Made by a program: the position numbers and the translations under genes
In this document: piece by piece, positions 12,956 through 23,455 of the stretch
Layout: the number at the start of each line of letters is the position of its first letter
Position numbering within the stretch: position 1 is the first letter of the stretch
The notes under the pieces: model-generated
Database searches by the model: none
Told to the model about the DNA's origin: nothing
Seen by the model: the letters and a program-made list of their open reading frames with translations, nothing else
From: Paraconiothyrium sp. Pb-2020
Lineage: Eukaryota > Ascomycota > Dothideomycetes > Pleosporales > Didymosphaeriaceae
NCBI GenBank assembly: GCA_022419385.1
Contig: JAJUBI010000001.1
Span: 2,666,001 to 2,730,000, forward strand
Length of the DNA: 64,000 nucleotides
Direction: 5' to 3'

Positions 12956-13276
12956 AAGAAAGCTCAATTACAAGTATAATGGATAACCGCGAGGTTCACG
13001 GCTCCTGGCTAGTTAAGTTCCAGTTAGTTGGTTGCCGAGCCTAAGTCCTAGACAGGCTTAGGGCCCTACTAGCGCCTTCAGGACTACCCTAAATCCTTAT
13101 CCTCCACCGCTCAACTACATATCTGTCTTAACAGCTTCAAGTGACCCATAATCCTGCGAACGGACCACGATACTAAATAGATATCTCTAGCCGATATCTG
13201 ATCCTCTTAGTTCCGTTAAGCCTTAGGTTTATGCACACCATCCCAGTCTAGGAACGAGAAGACAAGTGTACGGATC
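12956..13276. other. Short intergenic, likely divergent promoter
   Basis: Lies between the decayed membrane-protein gene and the FAD monooxygenase start. It is rich in CCTAAG/CTTAGG-type short motifs (13,040-13,240). No gene seen. Confidence 0.4.
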
Positions 13277-14464
13277 ATGGCTCAAAATACTTCACCGGAT
13301 CCAATTCTAATTATCGGCGCCGGCGTTGCTGGTCTCATATTAGCGCAAGGCCTCCATCTCCGTTCTATCCCATTTCGCCTGTTCGAGCGCCATCCTCGGT
13401 CACATCTCGCGCAAGGCCACCGCTTCCGTATCTCGAAAGAGGCGCAGACAGCTCTCAATAGTGTTCTATCTCCTCAGCTCCAAGACCTCCTGCAACAGAC
13501 TGCGTCGGTGAGAAATCGCTTTGAGCCGCGATATGTGGATGCCAGAAGACTCGACTTCCCGAAGCCAACGCCGGTGGAACCGGAATCCATGCCGGTCGAT
13601 CGGACGTGGATTCGGTCTCTGACCGCGTTGGGCCTCGATGATGCCATCGAATATGAGAAAGAATTCGTGTCTTTCGAACCTGAAGATGATCGAGTCCGGG
13701 TCGACTTTTCAGATGGCTCAACAGCGCGTGGGCTGCTGCTCGTTGGCGCTGACGGCATCAAGAGCCGGGTGCGTAAGCAGCTTCAGCCTGCGCGCAAGCT
13801 GCTAGATCTGGAGCGCTGGATTATGTGGGGTCGAACGCCATTAACAGACTCTTTAAAGAATCATCTGCCAGAAGACCTGCTCAGCTGGTGTATGTATCTG
13901 GATCACGAAGCCAACGTCCAGACTGTTGTGGAGCCGATGGTGTGGTCAAGAAGCGTGGAACAAGAGTCGAACTACCGCCTTCCGGACCTTTCCGACTACA
14001 TATACTGGGTCATTTGCACGGCGCCATCTCAGTACGCTGATCTCTTGCCAAAGACAGTGGAGCAAAAAAGGCTGTTTGTGGAAAGAGTGGCCGAGCATTG
14101 GCATCCTTCTTTGCAGCGTCTGCTTAGTGCAGCCTCACATGATGTATCCGCTTGCGTACATGTTCTATCAAGCAAACCAGACATAGAACTATGTTCGAAA
14201 ACTTCTACAGAGCGAGTTACGCTGATTGGGGATGCAGCACACGCAATGAGTCCCATGGGCGGTTCCGGTGGTGATACTGCGGTTCAGAGTGCTGCAGATC
14301 TGGCACGGACGATCGCTGAGGAAGGTGTCTCGGCGAACAGTATTGCGAATTTTGAGACAAGAATGGAAAGCAGGGCGAAAGACAAGATCGAACATTCTTT
14401 TCGCGGCGGGCAGAAATTCTGGCGTGGGAAGGAGTGGACTGGATATGGTCAAATTGACATTTGA
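13277..14464 (+). CDS. FAD-dependent monooxygenase
   Basis: One uninterrupted exon of 395 aa starts at ATG 13277. The Rossmann FAD site GAGVAG is at residues 14-19, the GADG motif at 157-160 with following Arg residues, and the FAD-ribityl motif (LIGDAAHAMSP) near 316-326. These are the three fingerprints of the class A flavoprotein hydroxylases (PF01494), which hydroxylate or epoxidise substrates with NADPH and O2. The protein is slightly short for the family but has all motifs. There is no signal peptide or C-terminal membrane anchor. It is convergent with the MFS exporter gene (133-nt gap) and sits between the acyltransferase and the UstYa gene, so a tailoring role in a secondary metabolite pathway is plausible but inferred. 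Confidence 0.88.
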   Translation: MAQNTSPDPILIIGAGVAGLILAQGLHLRSIPFRLFERHPRSHLAQGHRFRISKEAQTALNSVLSPQLQDLLQQTASVRNRFEPRYVDARRLDFPKPTPVEPESMPVDRTWIRSLTALGLDDAIEYEKEFVSFEPEDDRVRVDFSDGSTARGLLLVGADGIKSRVRKQLQPARKLLDLERWIMWGRTPLTDSLKNHLPEDLLSWCMYLDHEANVQTVVEPMVWSRSVEQESNYRLPDLSDYIYWVICTAPSQYADLLPKTVEQKRLFVERVAEHWHPSLQRLLSAASHDVSACVHVLSSKPDIELCSKTSTERVTLIGDAAHAMSPMGGSGGDTAVQSAADLARTIAEEGVSANSIANFETRMESRAKDKIEHSFRGGQKFWRGKEWTGYGQIDI

Positions 14465-14596
14465 CAGGGCCTCATGGAGAGACTAGGGAATCATAGATTG
14501 CGATATCTCTCTATCTTAGTGTAGTTCTTTCGTAGAAGAATGTTTCTGAGGCCTATAAAGAGCGATTGAACAACAGAAGAGCATGCCATAACAACC

Positions 14597-16021
14597 TTAA
14601 ACCTTCTTGGCCACCCACCCAGTCCTGCTGACTCTCGCCAAGCCTATAGCTATCGCTCCTAGTAGCATGCTGCTAGCCGCCCACATCTGCGCTCCTAGGT
14701 AATTACCCTCCTGTGATTGTACGATTGCGCCCGCTATTGGACTTCCAGTCAAGCTTGCGAAGGCGACCACGCTGAACACCATGCCCATTCTCGTCCCAAG
14801 CTGGCTCAAGTCAGATGTCAATGCAGCTAGCGAAATAGCAAACAATGACTGGATCGCACTAGCCATGAACCCATAAACCGCGGCGAAGGCATATAGCGAA
14901 CCTTGGTTATGCGCAACTGCGGGCCAACAATACAGGACAATGGCGACAGACACAGCTGTCGGTAATGCGGTGTTCAACGGGCCTAGAAAGCGCGCAGCGA
15001 TGAAACCTGGAAGAATTCGACCGGGAATACCGAGGGCATTGGTCAAGAGTAGGATGTTGATAGAATCCAGGGAAGTGAACGAGGCATATCTGTAGCCGTA
15101 GAGGTCGATCTTTCATTCAGATCAGCAAGAAGAAACTGCGCAACGGAAGGGGTAACACGAACATAGTAAAAAGCAAAGTACACGGCCCAGTAGACGAAAA
15201 AGAAGCCAATGACAAAGAACACGTATGGTAGCTCAGTGAAAGCTCTGAGATCGGCGAGCGGCCCGGATGTACGAGCGGGAACACGGACGCGCAAAAGAAG
15301 GTTGATAAGTAATGAGATAAACAAGGTCACGAACGCCATGCTGCGCACTGTCCAGCCAAAGCCTGGTCACGTCAGTATCAGCGCAAAGATTCCAAAAGGC
15401 TCTAGAAAGCAAATACTTACCAACACGTGGAAGGAGCTGCTGCACCATTGCTGGATACACCAAACCACCTGATCCCGCTCCTGATGCGATGATTCCGACT
15501 GCTAGGGACTTCTTCTCTTTAAAGTATGAGGACGGCACTGACAAACCAGGCATGTACAGAATGCCCATTCCAAGCCCAATGCATACACCCTGGGCGAGAA
15601 AGAGCTCGTAGTACTGCGTCGCTAGACTGACCATAAACATCCCAAAGACGATCAACAACGTGCCTACGAAGACAGCCTCATGCACGAGTCCAGCATCGCT
15701 CGCACGCCCTGAAATGGTACCGACTAGTAGAAGCATAAAGATCTGGATGGTGCCAATCCACGAGACGGTTGATGGTGCTGCATGAAGCATCTCCTCGTAT
15801 GTCGACTGGAATATACCGAAACTCGTGATAAGGCCCCAAGTGACGAAGCACATTAGGTGTCCGGCCAGCACCTGAAGCCAGGCCGTGACACCGCCATCAG
15901 GTGGAGGGCCTGGATCTTCGGTCGGAGGATATGGGAAAATGCCATATTTTCGATGACGACGGGACGTGTTCGCTTCGATACGCTTTTCCTGATCAGGCTC
16001 TGGAAAACTTTGCTGAGACAT
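14597..16021 (-). CDS. MFS transporter, monocarboxylate-porter type
   Basis: Three exons are inferred: 16021-15421, 15362-15163 and 15109-14597, about 437 aa. The introns begin GTAAGT and GTTCGT and are 58 and 53 nt. The joins give VGFGWTVRSMAF and YYIDLYGYRYAS, both natural for this family. The N-terminus has PPPDGGVTAWLQVLAGHL, the conserved entry into TM1 of fungal monocarboxylate-type MFS proteins, followed by about 12 hydrophobic helices and the motif GIPGRILPGF. It sits in the plasma or vacuolar membrane. It is transcribed divergently from the UstYa gene over a shared 1.36-kb interval, which suggests joint regulation and export of a cluster product. Substrate cannot be read from sequence. 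Uptake of a carboxylate is the alternative. Confidence 0.85.
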
Positions 16022-17383
16022 TCCGCACTGATGTGTGAAAGACTATCGCCGATAGAATGTCGTGGTGCTTACGACTCACGTGAAAGACTCAATTGCCTCG
16101 CTGAGACGATGTTGGGAAGGCTTCGAAAATGTTACTCCGGCCTTTAGGGCACTGTTTCAATAGCCAGATATATATTGATGAGCGAGTTGATCGACCCCAT
16201 TGCCAGCAAATTCTTTGCTGACTGTACAATAGCAATGATACACTGCTATCCTCACATTCTTGCCCCTAAACAAGCTGCGTGACCATATTAATGCACAGGC
16301 GCATATAGCGCCTAGTATGAGCGTGAGAGCCGCCTGACTTCGATACTGCTTAGGAAATATCGATTCCCGGACCGAGACCGAAAGGTCAGCCCCAAAGCAA
16401 TCGTGAAATAATCTTTGGTAGTTACCAAAAACAATTCAGGCGGGCAAGGGTTCTGCAAGGCACACTCGGAAGGCGCTCGCGTAACAGGGTGGCGCCGAAG
16501 ACGTTGTCGTGTGACAGTGGTGTTTGAGTGCAGGGGTCTATATTGACCGGTGACGCGTTGCTCGTTGAGGTGGGGGATTTCAGGTGGAATTCGCCCGAAT
16601 AATGCGATAGTACCCCGCAATGCCTATCGGTGCACAAGCTACGCCGCTCCCTTCATACGTCATGTTCCGCTCCCTGCTCGTCCCGGCGCACCCACTAGAA
16701 GGGAACCATTGCTCAGTGGAAAAGACAAACAACTATCAATGAATCGACGGTTGCCTAGGTTCTTTGTACTCCCCCAAGTTTAATAAAGACCCACTCACTA
16801 CGGTCGTCGATAGTCCGGACTGTGTGCACTCTGTACCCAGATGACTGGGTCACCCTCAGCCGTAATGCCACGATGACCATACAATTCGTTGCCTTTTCCC
16901 ACTCGTTTTCAGCGCACCTTACTTTAAGAGGGCATGCTCGCTCCATTTACCTGCATCTGCTATGGACATGCCATGTAGGCATCATTACATCTCTTATCAT
17001 AGTTGATCACTTCCTCATCTACCCGCGCCAAAAACGCGCTACGACAAGTCGCAGCGACATTTTCTGTATGAGGAAGTTCGAAGCTCTGAGTATGCAGGAA
17101 TATAACATGCTGGTGTTTCTGTACCTGGCTGCCTTCAATTAAGCCGCTTACCGCTGCTGCCTTACACATGCACTTGAAGTCACATTACATCATATCGCCA
17201 TTCCGTATGCACGCTGATCGATTGTTTGAGCACGTTAGCTGAGTGAGCAAGCCATGATAGCATAACCCATCTTTACCCAACGAAGCAACGGCTCACTTGT
17301 GAGGATTTTCAATCAACTCCCTCAGTGATAGGTCTTTCGGTTTGATTCTACTCGACATCATCAATCACGCAAGCTCTTCAACG
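16022..17383. promoter_or_regulatory. Divergent promoter region between MFS and UstYa genes
   Basis: This 1.36-kb stretch has no supported gene; open frames at 16,312-16,637 and 16,822-17,142 lack family resemblance. Because the MFS gene runs left and the UstYa gene runs right, regulatory sites for both must lie here. I cannot name a binding site with confidence. Confidence 0.45.
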
Positions 17384-18321
17384 ATGTCTGATGAACTTCG
17401 CTACATAGCCGCTCCGACCGAAGACTCTACAGAACTCAAGGAACCGCTTCTAGGTGACATTGTCGGGTTTCGTGTAGAAAATCACACCAAGATACAGAGG
17501 CGGCTTCATTGGATCTTCCATTGCATCAGTCTTATTACGATAATCGGACTACTACTTAGCCTATACTTTGCTCTCCAAACGAGTCGGACAAGATGTTGGG
17601 ACATGTTCAATTACTATTGTAAGACAAAAAGGAGCTCAACAGTCCGCTTTACGAAATACTGACTTATCAGCTCCTGTAAATGACGCTGTAGCTGGGCATG
17701 CATATGTTCACAAACAATTCAACGGCTCGCTATGGTATAAGAGTCCTTTCAAAGGTCCACCTACTCCGGAAGTCGAAGATGCATGGTACGATATCATGAA
17801 ATGTGAGCACATATGCAGCTTCCGAGGCTCGTTTGTGATAGACCTAATATTGATCTATACGTTCAGATGGCATGATAAGTGCATCCAAAGAGGACATCGA
17901 GAAAGTACAGCATCCCGACTGGAGCGCTCAATTCCCACCAGAGGCTGGTGGTGGATACATTGCTGCGACCATTGGCACCCACCAGCTGCACTGCTTGCAC
18001 TACATCTGGCAAGACCATTATATGGAGTACTTTCCCAAAACGCAGGATAAGAAAGAGCGCGTGCCAGAGCTATACGAACTTCACTACGAGCACTGCGTCG
18101 ACTACATACGACAGAGCCTTATGTGCCAGTTCGATACAGGTATCATCCCCTATAATTGGGTGCTAGACCATCAGAACCCGACGCCGAACGCGAATGCGCA
18201 TCACAAGTGTGTAGACTGGAGTGCGCTACAGAGCTGGTTGAGGACGCGGAAGGTGGAAATCCCCGAAAACTTTCACTGGAAACAGCCTAAAGATGCTATC
18301 TCGCTGGATTGGAATCCTTGA
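17384..18321 (+). CDS. UstYa-family (DUF3328) oxidase-like protein
   Basis: Three exons, 17384-17618, 17671-17802 and 17867-18321, give about 273 aa; both introns are GT..AG and all joins keep frame. A single TM helix (HCISLITIIGLLLSLYFAL) lies near residues 46-64 after a short cytosolic N-terminus. The lumenal part contains both hallmark motifs: HQLHC at 161-165 and HYEHC at 195-199, followed by IRQSLMC. DUF3328/UstYa proteins are metal-dependent oxidases that form macrocyclic ether or C-C links in ribosomal peptides (ustiloxin, asperipin, phomopsin pathways) and also act on other fungal metabolites. The Kex2-repeat precursor gene lies 3.6 kb downstream on the same strand, and the MFS gene is divergent. 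The family call is secure; the substrate is inferred from context. Confidence 0.92.
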
Positions 18322-19687
18322 GCGACGATCACATCGTCAATTTTGCGAGTCAGTAGAGGTAACCGGCATTTGGCTCGAGATTCATTATCCTCTCATTAAT
18401 TGCTAGGAATGTTGTGTCCCCGTACAGATAGCAACTAGACAAACGGAAACAATCGCAAAGCGCATAATTCACGACTTGAAATGATGCCATGGTGCATGAA
18501 CTCCGACAGCAACGCTGCCCAATCGGGAGTTCGTCGGACAATCTCCCTTACAATTATCAATTTTCGGTGTCCGAAACAGGTACACAGCACTATCATCCGC
18601 AAGGAAGCCTCCCACGTTGTCTCACCAATTGGTAGGTTGACTGGAGCATGTGCCAATAGATGCGCTGATCTGTGGCGAGTGAGGAAGATTAGATGCGGGG
18701 AGAGTTCATTCAGGATGCGAGTCCGGACTTGATTGTGGATGGGGTTAGTGGTGTTCTCTAGAATCTGCCCTGGGTCGCAACTAGATTGTAGCCATCATGT
18801 ATTGCTTCGGTAGAGGAGAGGCGACTGAGGTTTCAGGACAACGGCCGCCTTACCTTAGCTAGGAGCAGCCAAGATGGGTAGTACAGGAACCCGATACGTC
18901 GGCTTGTGCCCTTCCCTTGTACTAGCCTCTTTGGCATGTGTGGACATGCTAGTCACGGCAAAGGATGTAGTGTCCGCGCGGGCCGATAACTAACGTCTGG
19001 GTACGTCGGAAATATGCAACCCCTGGTGAAGCGGTCTGCCTATCCCTCAGACGTCAGCTTGGCGATCACTACATTAAGATAAGGTTGCACTGAAGAGTTC
19101 CAATACAGAACTTTTAGATTACTTTAGGTATGCTTTGGTTGCGGAAGTTGGTTCACATCAGATCAGATCACCTACGACTCACACGTTGTCCCTCATGGGG
19201 TTTCCCTCAGCAACTTCATCAAGTGGCAGATGAAGCAGTGCATTATGGCAAGGACCAGATTGGTTGAAAAGGCTGATTTCCATCATAACCTGCTTATTAC
19301 AAGGGGAGTAAGCGCTACTGCGGTACCACCCGAGGTGTTCGGACACTGGACTTAAATTGATTTGCTTATACCTGGAACTGGCGCGATCTTCCATTGCCTC
19401 TTGTCCATGATTGGTTCAAGGAATACGGCCAATCATCGTCATTTTATGACCCGAAGGAGTCGTGTTGCTTATGTGCCACCAGCGTAAAAGCCCCGGCTGG
19501 GTCGCCTCGGCCCTAAGGTCGTTTTCGTAGATCCTAGCTCAAGCGTTGGTGGCACTTCTGATAAGACATTCACGTCAGCAACTCGTGCCTTCGATATGTC
19601 CACGTTTTGGTCAGCGTTTACTAACCTTCATTCTGTATAGAAATTGGTTTTCGCAATAGCCTACATAACCGAAGTCAACCGCATGAG
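18322..19687. other. 1.4-kb intergenic, no supported gene
   Basis: Short unrelated open frames only (18,481-18,732 +, 19,179-19,394 -). No second UstYa-like motif (HxxHC) was found in any frame I read. The 3' end is the presumed promoter of the rhodopsin-like gene. Confidence 0.5.
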
Positions 19688-21178
19688 ATGTCAAGCGTAG
19701 GCACTCCTCAGAGCGCCATAGCAGTTGGCTTCTCCTTCCCTATCATAGATGGTATCCTTGTAGCTTTACGCTTTTATGCTCGCCGTCGATTAAATGTAGA
19801 GCGTGGCGTCGACGACTGGCTTTGCATTCCAGCATGGGTATGTCTTTCCTTTCCTCAGGTATTAGTCATTAGGCTGACGATCCAGTGAAGCTCTGCTTGA
19901 CAGGCTGCTGTGCTTCAATGTTAACTGGTAGATCCAACTGACAATACTATTTGCTCAAATCTCACTCCCTCTAGGAATCTTCAAGGGCGCCTTCAACGAC
20001 GCCCCTCTCTCTGATCCTGACCATGTCACAGAGCAAGAGCATGTCCTTGCGCAGGTATGTCGCTCTAACTGTTTAATGAAAGCATGAGCTCGGTGAGAGA
20101 TATATAGTAACATATGTGCAGGTCACGGCTGCGCTTGTCATCTTCTGGATGGGCGCCAACTTCTTCATAAAACTGATCATGTTGTTTTTCTACCGCCGAA
20201 TTTTTAGCGTCACTGGTCAAGCATTCAACATATGCAATTGGATCCTTATTGGGCTATCAATATTCTGGTTCGTGTACGCGGTAGCGTCGTGGCTATTTTA
20301 TTGCGGTACAAACTTCAAAGCCAATTTCGAGGGTGGATGGATGGCTTGTGCTCCATGGGGATTCGAAATCCAAATGGGTGTGTTTGCGTTGGATAGCTTT
20401 GTTGATTTTTGCTTGTTGGTCATGCCTATACCATTTGTAAGTGACCTGCACCGGCCTGGCAACAGTCTAAAGAACGAGACTAACGCGTTACTCTGTAGAT
20501 TTGGAACATTAAGTTGGATTGGAAGCGTAAAGTAGCAGTGATGGTGGTCTTCCTCTTGGGTGGCTTGTTAGTCTTTCCTACGCCGTTCAAAAGCTCAGCT
20601 AATTCGCCACAAGTGCCTTTGTCGCTGGCCTCAACAACACCATTATCCAGCTTGTGGAGCTGACCAACCCTGGGCTCGCAAGCAGTGGAGGCGCTGCAAA
20701 CTTCTTTCAGGGTAAGTATAATACCATTACTGTTTTTCACTCGCTCTTCTTTATTATCAACCAATTGTTGACATGCGCAGGATCGTCTCTTCTTTTCTCA
20801 AATTGGCCTGCTATTGAAATCGGAGTGGGTCTGCTTGCTGCCAACCTTCCGCCCCTCTCTTTCCGGATCGCTCGATTGCTGAAAGAAGCCCTGCCACGCG
20901 CACTACGTGTTTCGATCAATTCAATCCGACATGCAGCGGCAGCCATCTCTCTATCCTCCTTACGCGGCTCACACGAACACAATGCCACCCGGCACTCCAA
21001 CGAAGAGAGACAAGAAGAAAGACCGGGGAGCATCCAGGAGTTGTGGCCCGATCATGCATCCACACGGTTCGATGCTCCGTTGGAAACAAAGTCTCTTGAG
21101 CAGAACTCTGCAAAAAGTGAGAATAACGTTGAGCTACCAGAGGTAAAATCGAGAGGTGCGGTAGAAGACGTGGTGTAG
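19688..21178 (+). CDS. Rhodopsin-like integral membrane protein (fungal 7-TM family)
   Basis: About seven exons are inferred. Exon 1 is 19688-19837. Further joins give a continuous protein: a short exon ending in ASMLT, then GIFKGAFNDAPLSDPDHV, VTAALVIFWMGANFFIK, IWNIKLDWKRKVAVM, FAFVAGLNNTIIQLVELT and the last block GSSLLFSNWPAIEIGVGLLAANLPPL. This is the layout of the fungal rhodopsin-like domain family (PF20684): DDWL after TM1-2, YRRIF after TM3, and WPAIEIGVGLLAANLP in the last helix, followed by a hydrophilic Ser/Glu-rich tail of about 90 aa. The function of this family is largely unknown, and members resemble receptors. The gene lies between the UstYa and precursor genes on the same strand, so sensing or resistance linked to the peptide is conceivable but unproven. 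Small exon boundaries (19,890-19,980) are uncertain. Confidence 0.78.
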
Positions 21179-21953
21179 GCAAGTGCAGTAGTATTACAGA
21201 AGCTCACAAGGCTATTATTGCTCCAAAAGTCACTCTGACATAGAATCGATAGATGATAGATTATTCCATGCCAGTCATTCCGTCACTATCGATGGCTCAA
21301 GCGGTCACATAATGTGTGTAGGTCTTGGGCTTTCAAAGAAACGTATATACTGATTTGATCTTCGTTAACCGCTATTTGTTATTGAAATACTCTGGCATCA
21401 AAGTGAGCTCCTGTTGAGCTTCGAAGGCATTTGTCGCCTAATGCATAATGCATTGCATCCATTTAGGATATAGGCGTTCAACCCTGCAGCTATTCAGGAA
21501 ATATATTTTGATTAATTAGGCAAATGAGGCAGCTGATGGCGGGGGGCCGAAAGACTTGTCGATCTCTGCGGCGCGTTTTGCACCCCTGTTACGATCGGCG
21601 AAAGCACGACCCATCGTGGAGGTTGCCTTCTTTTCAAACCCCTGTATATTTCAACCAATGCCGCTGTACAACGCGCCATCATGTTTGCTGGGCTACCAGG
21701 GAGGATCTGCACACTATCACAGGAATCCCCTCACACGAGGGTGCAGGCTGCAGTCATGGTAACTTCGATAACGGTGATGCAACAGAGCCCTTGATTGGAT
21801 GAACTGCGTGTAGTACGTCAATGGTGAGTAGGTATGTAAGAGCGTGAAGGAAGGCAGCGTTATTGAATGTGCATACCACTGTGTTCGATCGGGCAATACA
21901 ACGTCCGAAACTCAATAGAACCGTAAATACTTAGCGATTTCAGCATCAAGACA
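21179..21953. other. Intergenic, promoter of peptide precursor
   Basis: 775 nt without a supported gene; frames at 21,524-21,802 overlap on both strands and lack similarity. It contains several short inverted ATGCATTATGCATT-like motifs near 21,440-21,455. The precursor promoter should lie in the 3' half. Confidence 0.45.
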
Positions 21954-22415
21954 ATGAACATGTTCTCCCGCCTCAGTATTATCGCGCTCGCGTCGACCTT
22001 TTTGGGCTCAACCTTTGCAGCGCCTACGGCGCGCCCCAACAGTAAGTGTCTGATTCCTACCTCACTGTTTTTGTCGTGGCTCCAACAATTCGCCTAAGAG
22101 ATTCTTATCTGATAATGGAATCCAGATTTCGAGACCGATCCTATGCTTCAGGTTGGAGAGAAGTCAGACTCTTCGTACGCGGAGAACAAGCGCGACAACT
22201 TCGAGACAGACCCCATGCTTCAGGTAGGGGAAAAGTCTGCTTCATCTTATGCTGGGAGCTACAAGAGAGCCAATTTCGAGACCGATCCGATGCTTCAAGT
22301 TGGAGAGGTTTCAGATTCTTCGTATGCGGAAAATCACAAGAGGGATAACTTCGAGACGGACCCAATGCTTCAAGTGGGAGAGACGTCAGAATCTTCATAT
22401 GCCAAAAATTACTAG
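21954..22415 (+). CDS. Secreted Kex2-processed repeat precursor peptide (candidate dikaritin RiPP precursor)
   Basis: Two exons, 21954-22041 and 22126-22415, with an 84-nt intron (GTAAGT...TCCAG), give 125 aa. Residues 1-22 form a clear signal peptide (Ser-Arg, then a hydrophobic Leu/Ile/Ala core, likely cut after STFAA). The rest is four tandem units starting at residues 30, 54, 79 and 104, each 22-25 aa. Each has an invariant NFETDPMLQVGE, a variable S-x-S, an invariant SSYA and a variable tail. Units 1-3 end in Lys-Arg (51-52, 76-77, 101-102), the Kex2 site; unit 4 ends in KNY and the stop. This architecture is that of dikaritin precursors such as the UstA type and of other Kex2-processed secreted repeat proteins. 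The UstYa-family gene nearby favours a cyclised peptide, with the Tyr-containing tail as likely core. A mating pheromone is less likely because no Cys/Trp pheromone pattern is present. The sequence is not one I recognise. Confidence 0.85.
22126..22412 (+). repeat. Four in-frame coding repeats of 72-75 bp
   Basis: Repeat units start at about 22,124 (completed by splicing), 22,197, 22,272 and 22,347. The protein consensus is nearly invariant, but third codon positions differ among units (for example GATCCT, GACCCC, GATCCG and GACCCA for Asp-Pro). This shows old duplication with selection on the protein. Confidence 0.9.
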
Positions 22416-22856
22416 AAGACCGAATTACATTTCGACTTAACGCGAGAAGAAACGAGGTTAATATTCCATCTTCGAATATAAGTTCCTTTATGATAAGTAC
22501 CGTCGTTCCAAGCCCTTCACCACTAGGCCACCCACCTGCTAAATCTGAAGGTACAAAGTCAGTGCATGTCTCACACAAGTGGGGTTGGTACATTACAACG
22601 TGTCTTAGCTAAGCGAAGAGAATATTCTTTTCTTATAAAGTAGATAACGATAGTCTTGCGCTTAGCAGAAAGAACACATCCACTTTGTACCCAGGAGACT
22701 TGCCTGTAACTTACTTATTTGAACAAGGATAAAACTTTACTAAGATTTCAAGTTCTCTTGTTTGACGAAAGAAACGCTTTCTAATTTCTGTACTCATAGA
22801 ACAGTAAAGAACTATATCCATTTGTTTATTTCCTCAACGGCGCCAACAAGATACTA
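22416..22856. other. AT-rich intergenic
   Basis: 3' flank of the precursor gene; AT-rich and without a supported gene. Confidence 0.5.
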
Positions 22857-23455
22857 TTATTGGCACCAGCCAGGCTTGTAAGTGCTCGTAGCATGCTTAT
22901 CACCATCACTATAAAGATTCCCCACTGCCCGCTGAATAACTCGATGAAAACTGTTCGTGTTGAACGTCATCCCTTCCTTTGCCCTCGTTCGCAACGCATC
23001 TACCATGACCGGCGTAAAGGAAGAATGTGCACCTCCACAAGCGCTAGATTCAGCAGGTGAAAGCGCCATGACCTATTTCGTGTAATGGCCATGGAAGACT
23101 GACTGTGTCCCGTCCGAAACCACCATGCCGGCATGGCAGCAATTCTAGATCAGGAGAACATCGCATTGGAACGAAAGGGTTCGTGTCGCTGATATCAGTT
23201 TATTTGAAATGGGCACCTGAACGTTCACTGCAGGCCAGTCAGCGAAAGGACAAAGAGATGATTGAGTGAAGTTCAGGAAGGTGGATTTACAGCTTTGTAA
23301 TGCCATGCGTCATGTCGACTAGCACCACCATGTCCATTATAGTAGATAATGGGCAACGCCTTCTTTGACGCATACTTGTTCAGAGATGAACCGAAGCAAC
23401 GTTTCGATGCTGGCGCTATCGTGAACAAGATCCACGAAGATTCCATAAGCAACAA
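22857..23455 (-). pseudogene. Relic of a caspase-like (peptidase C14) gene
   Basis: On the minus strand, IIYYNGHGGAS (near 23,340) matches the catalytic-His segment of caspase-like domains. In another frame follows FADWPAVNVQVP, then CDVLLI, a TAG, and NCCHAG (about 23,130-23,150), which matches the catalytic-Cys segment DCCHAG. Further on in that frame come a second TAG after GHYTK, then VMALSPAESSACGGAHSSFT (about 23,060) and a helix-rich end at 22,857. Order and spacing fit fungal caspase-domain proteins of the metacaspase-like type. There are two in-frame stops and at least one frameshift, and the expected Asp before the CC pair reads Asn, so the gene is dead. An N-terminal part could lie upstream (23,456-24,400) but I cannot recognise it. 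Confidence 0.65.

Noticed and set aside
21954..22415. Reading the Kex2-repeat precursor as a mating pheromone gene
   Set aside because: Architecture fits, but units lack the Trp/Cys pattern expected of ascomycete alpha-type pheromones, and a UstYa-family gene is adjacent.
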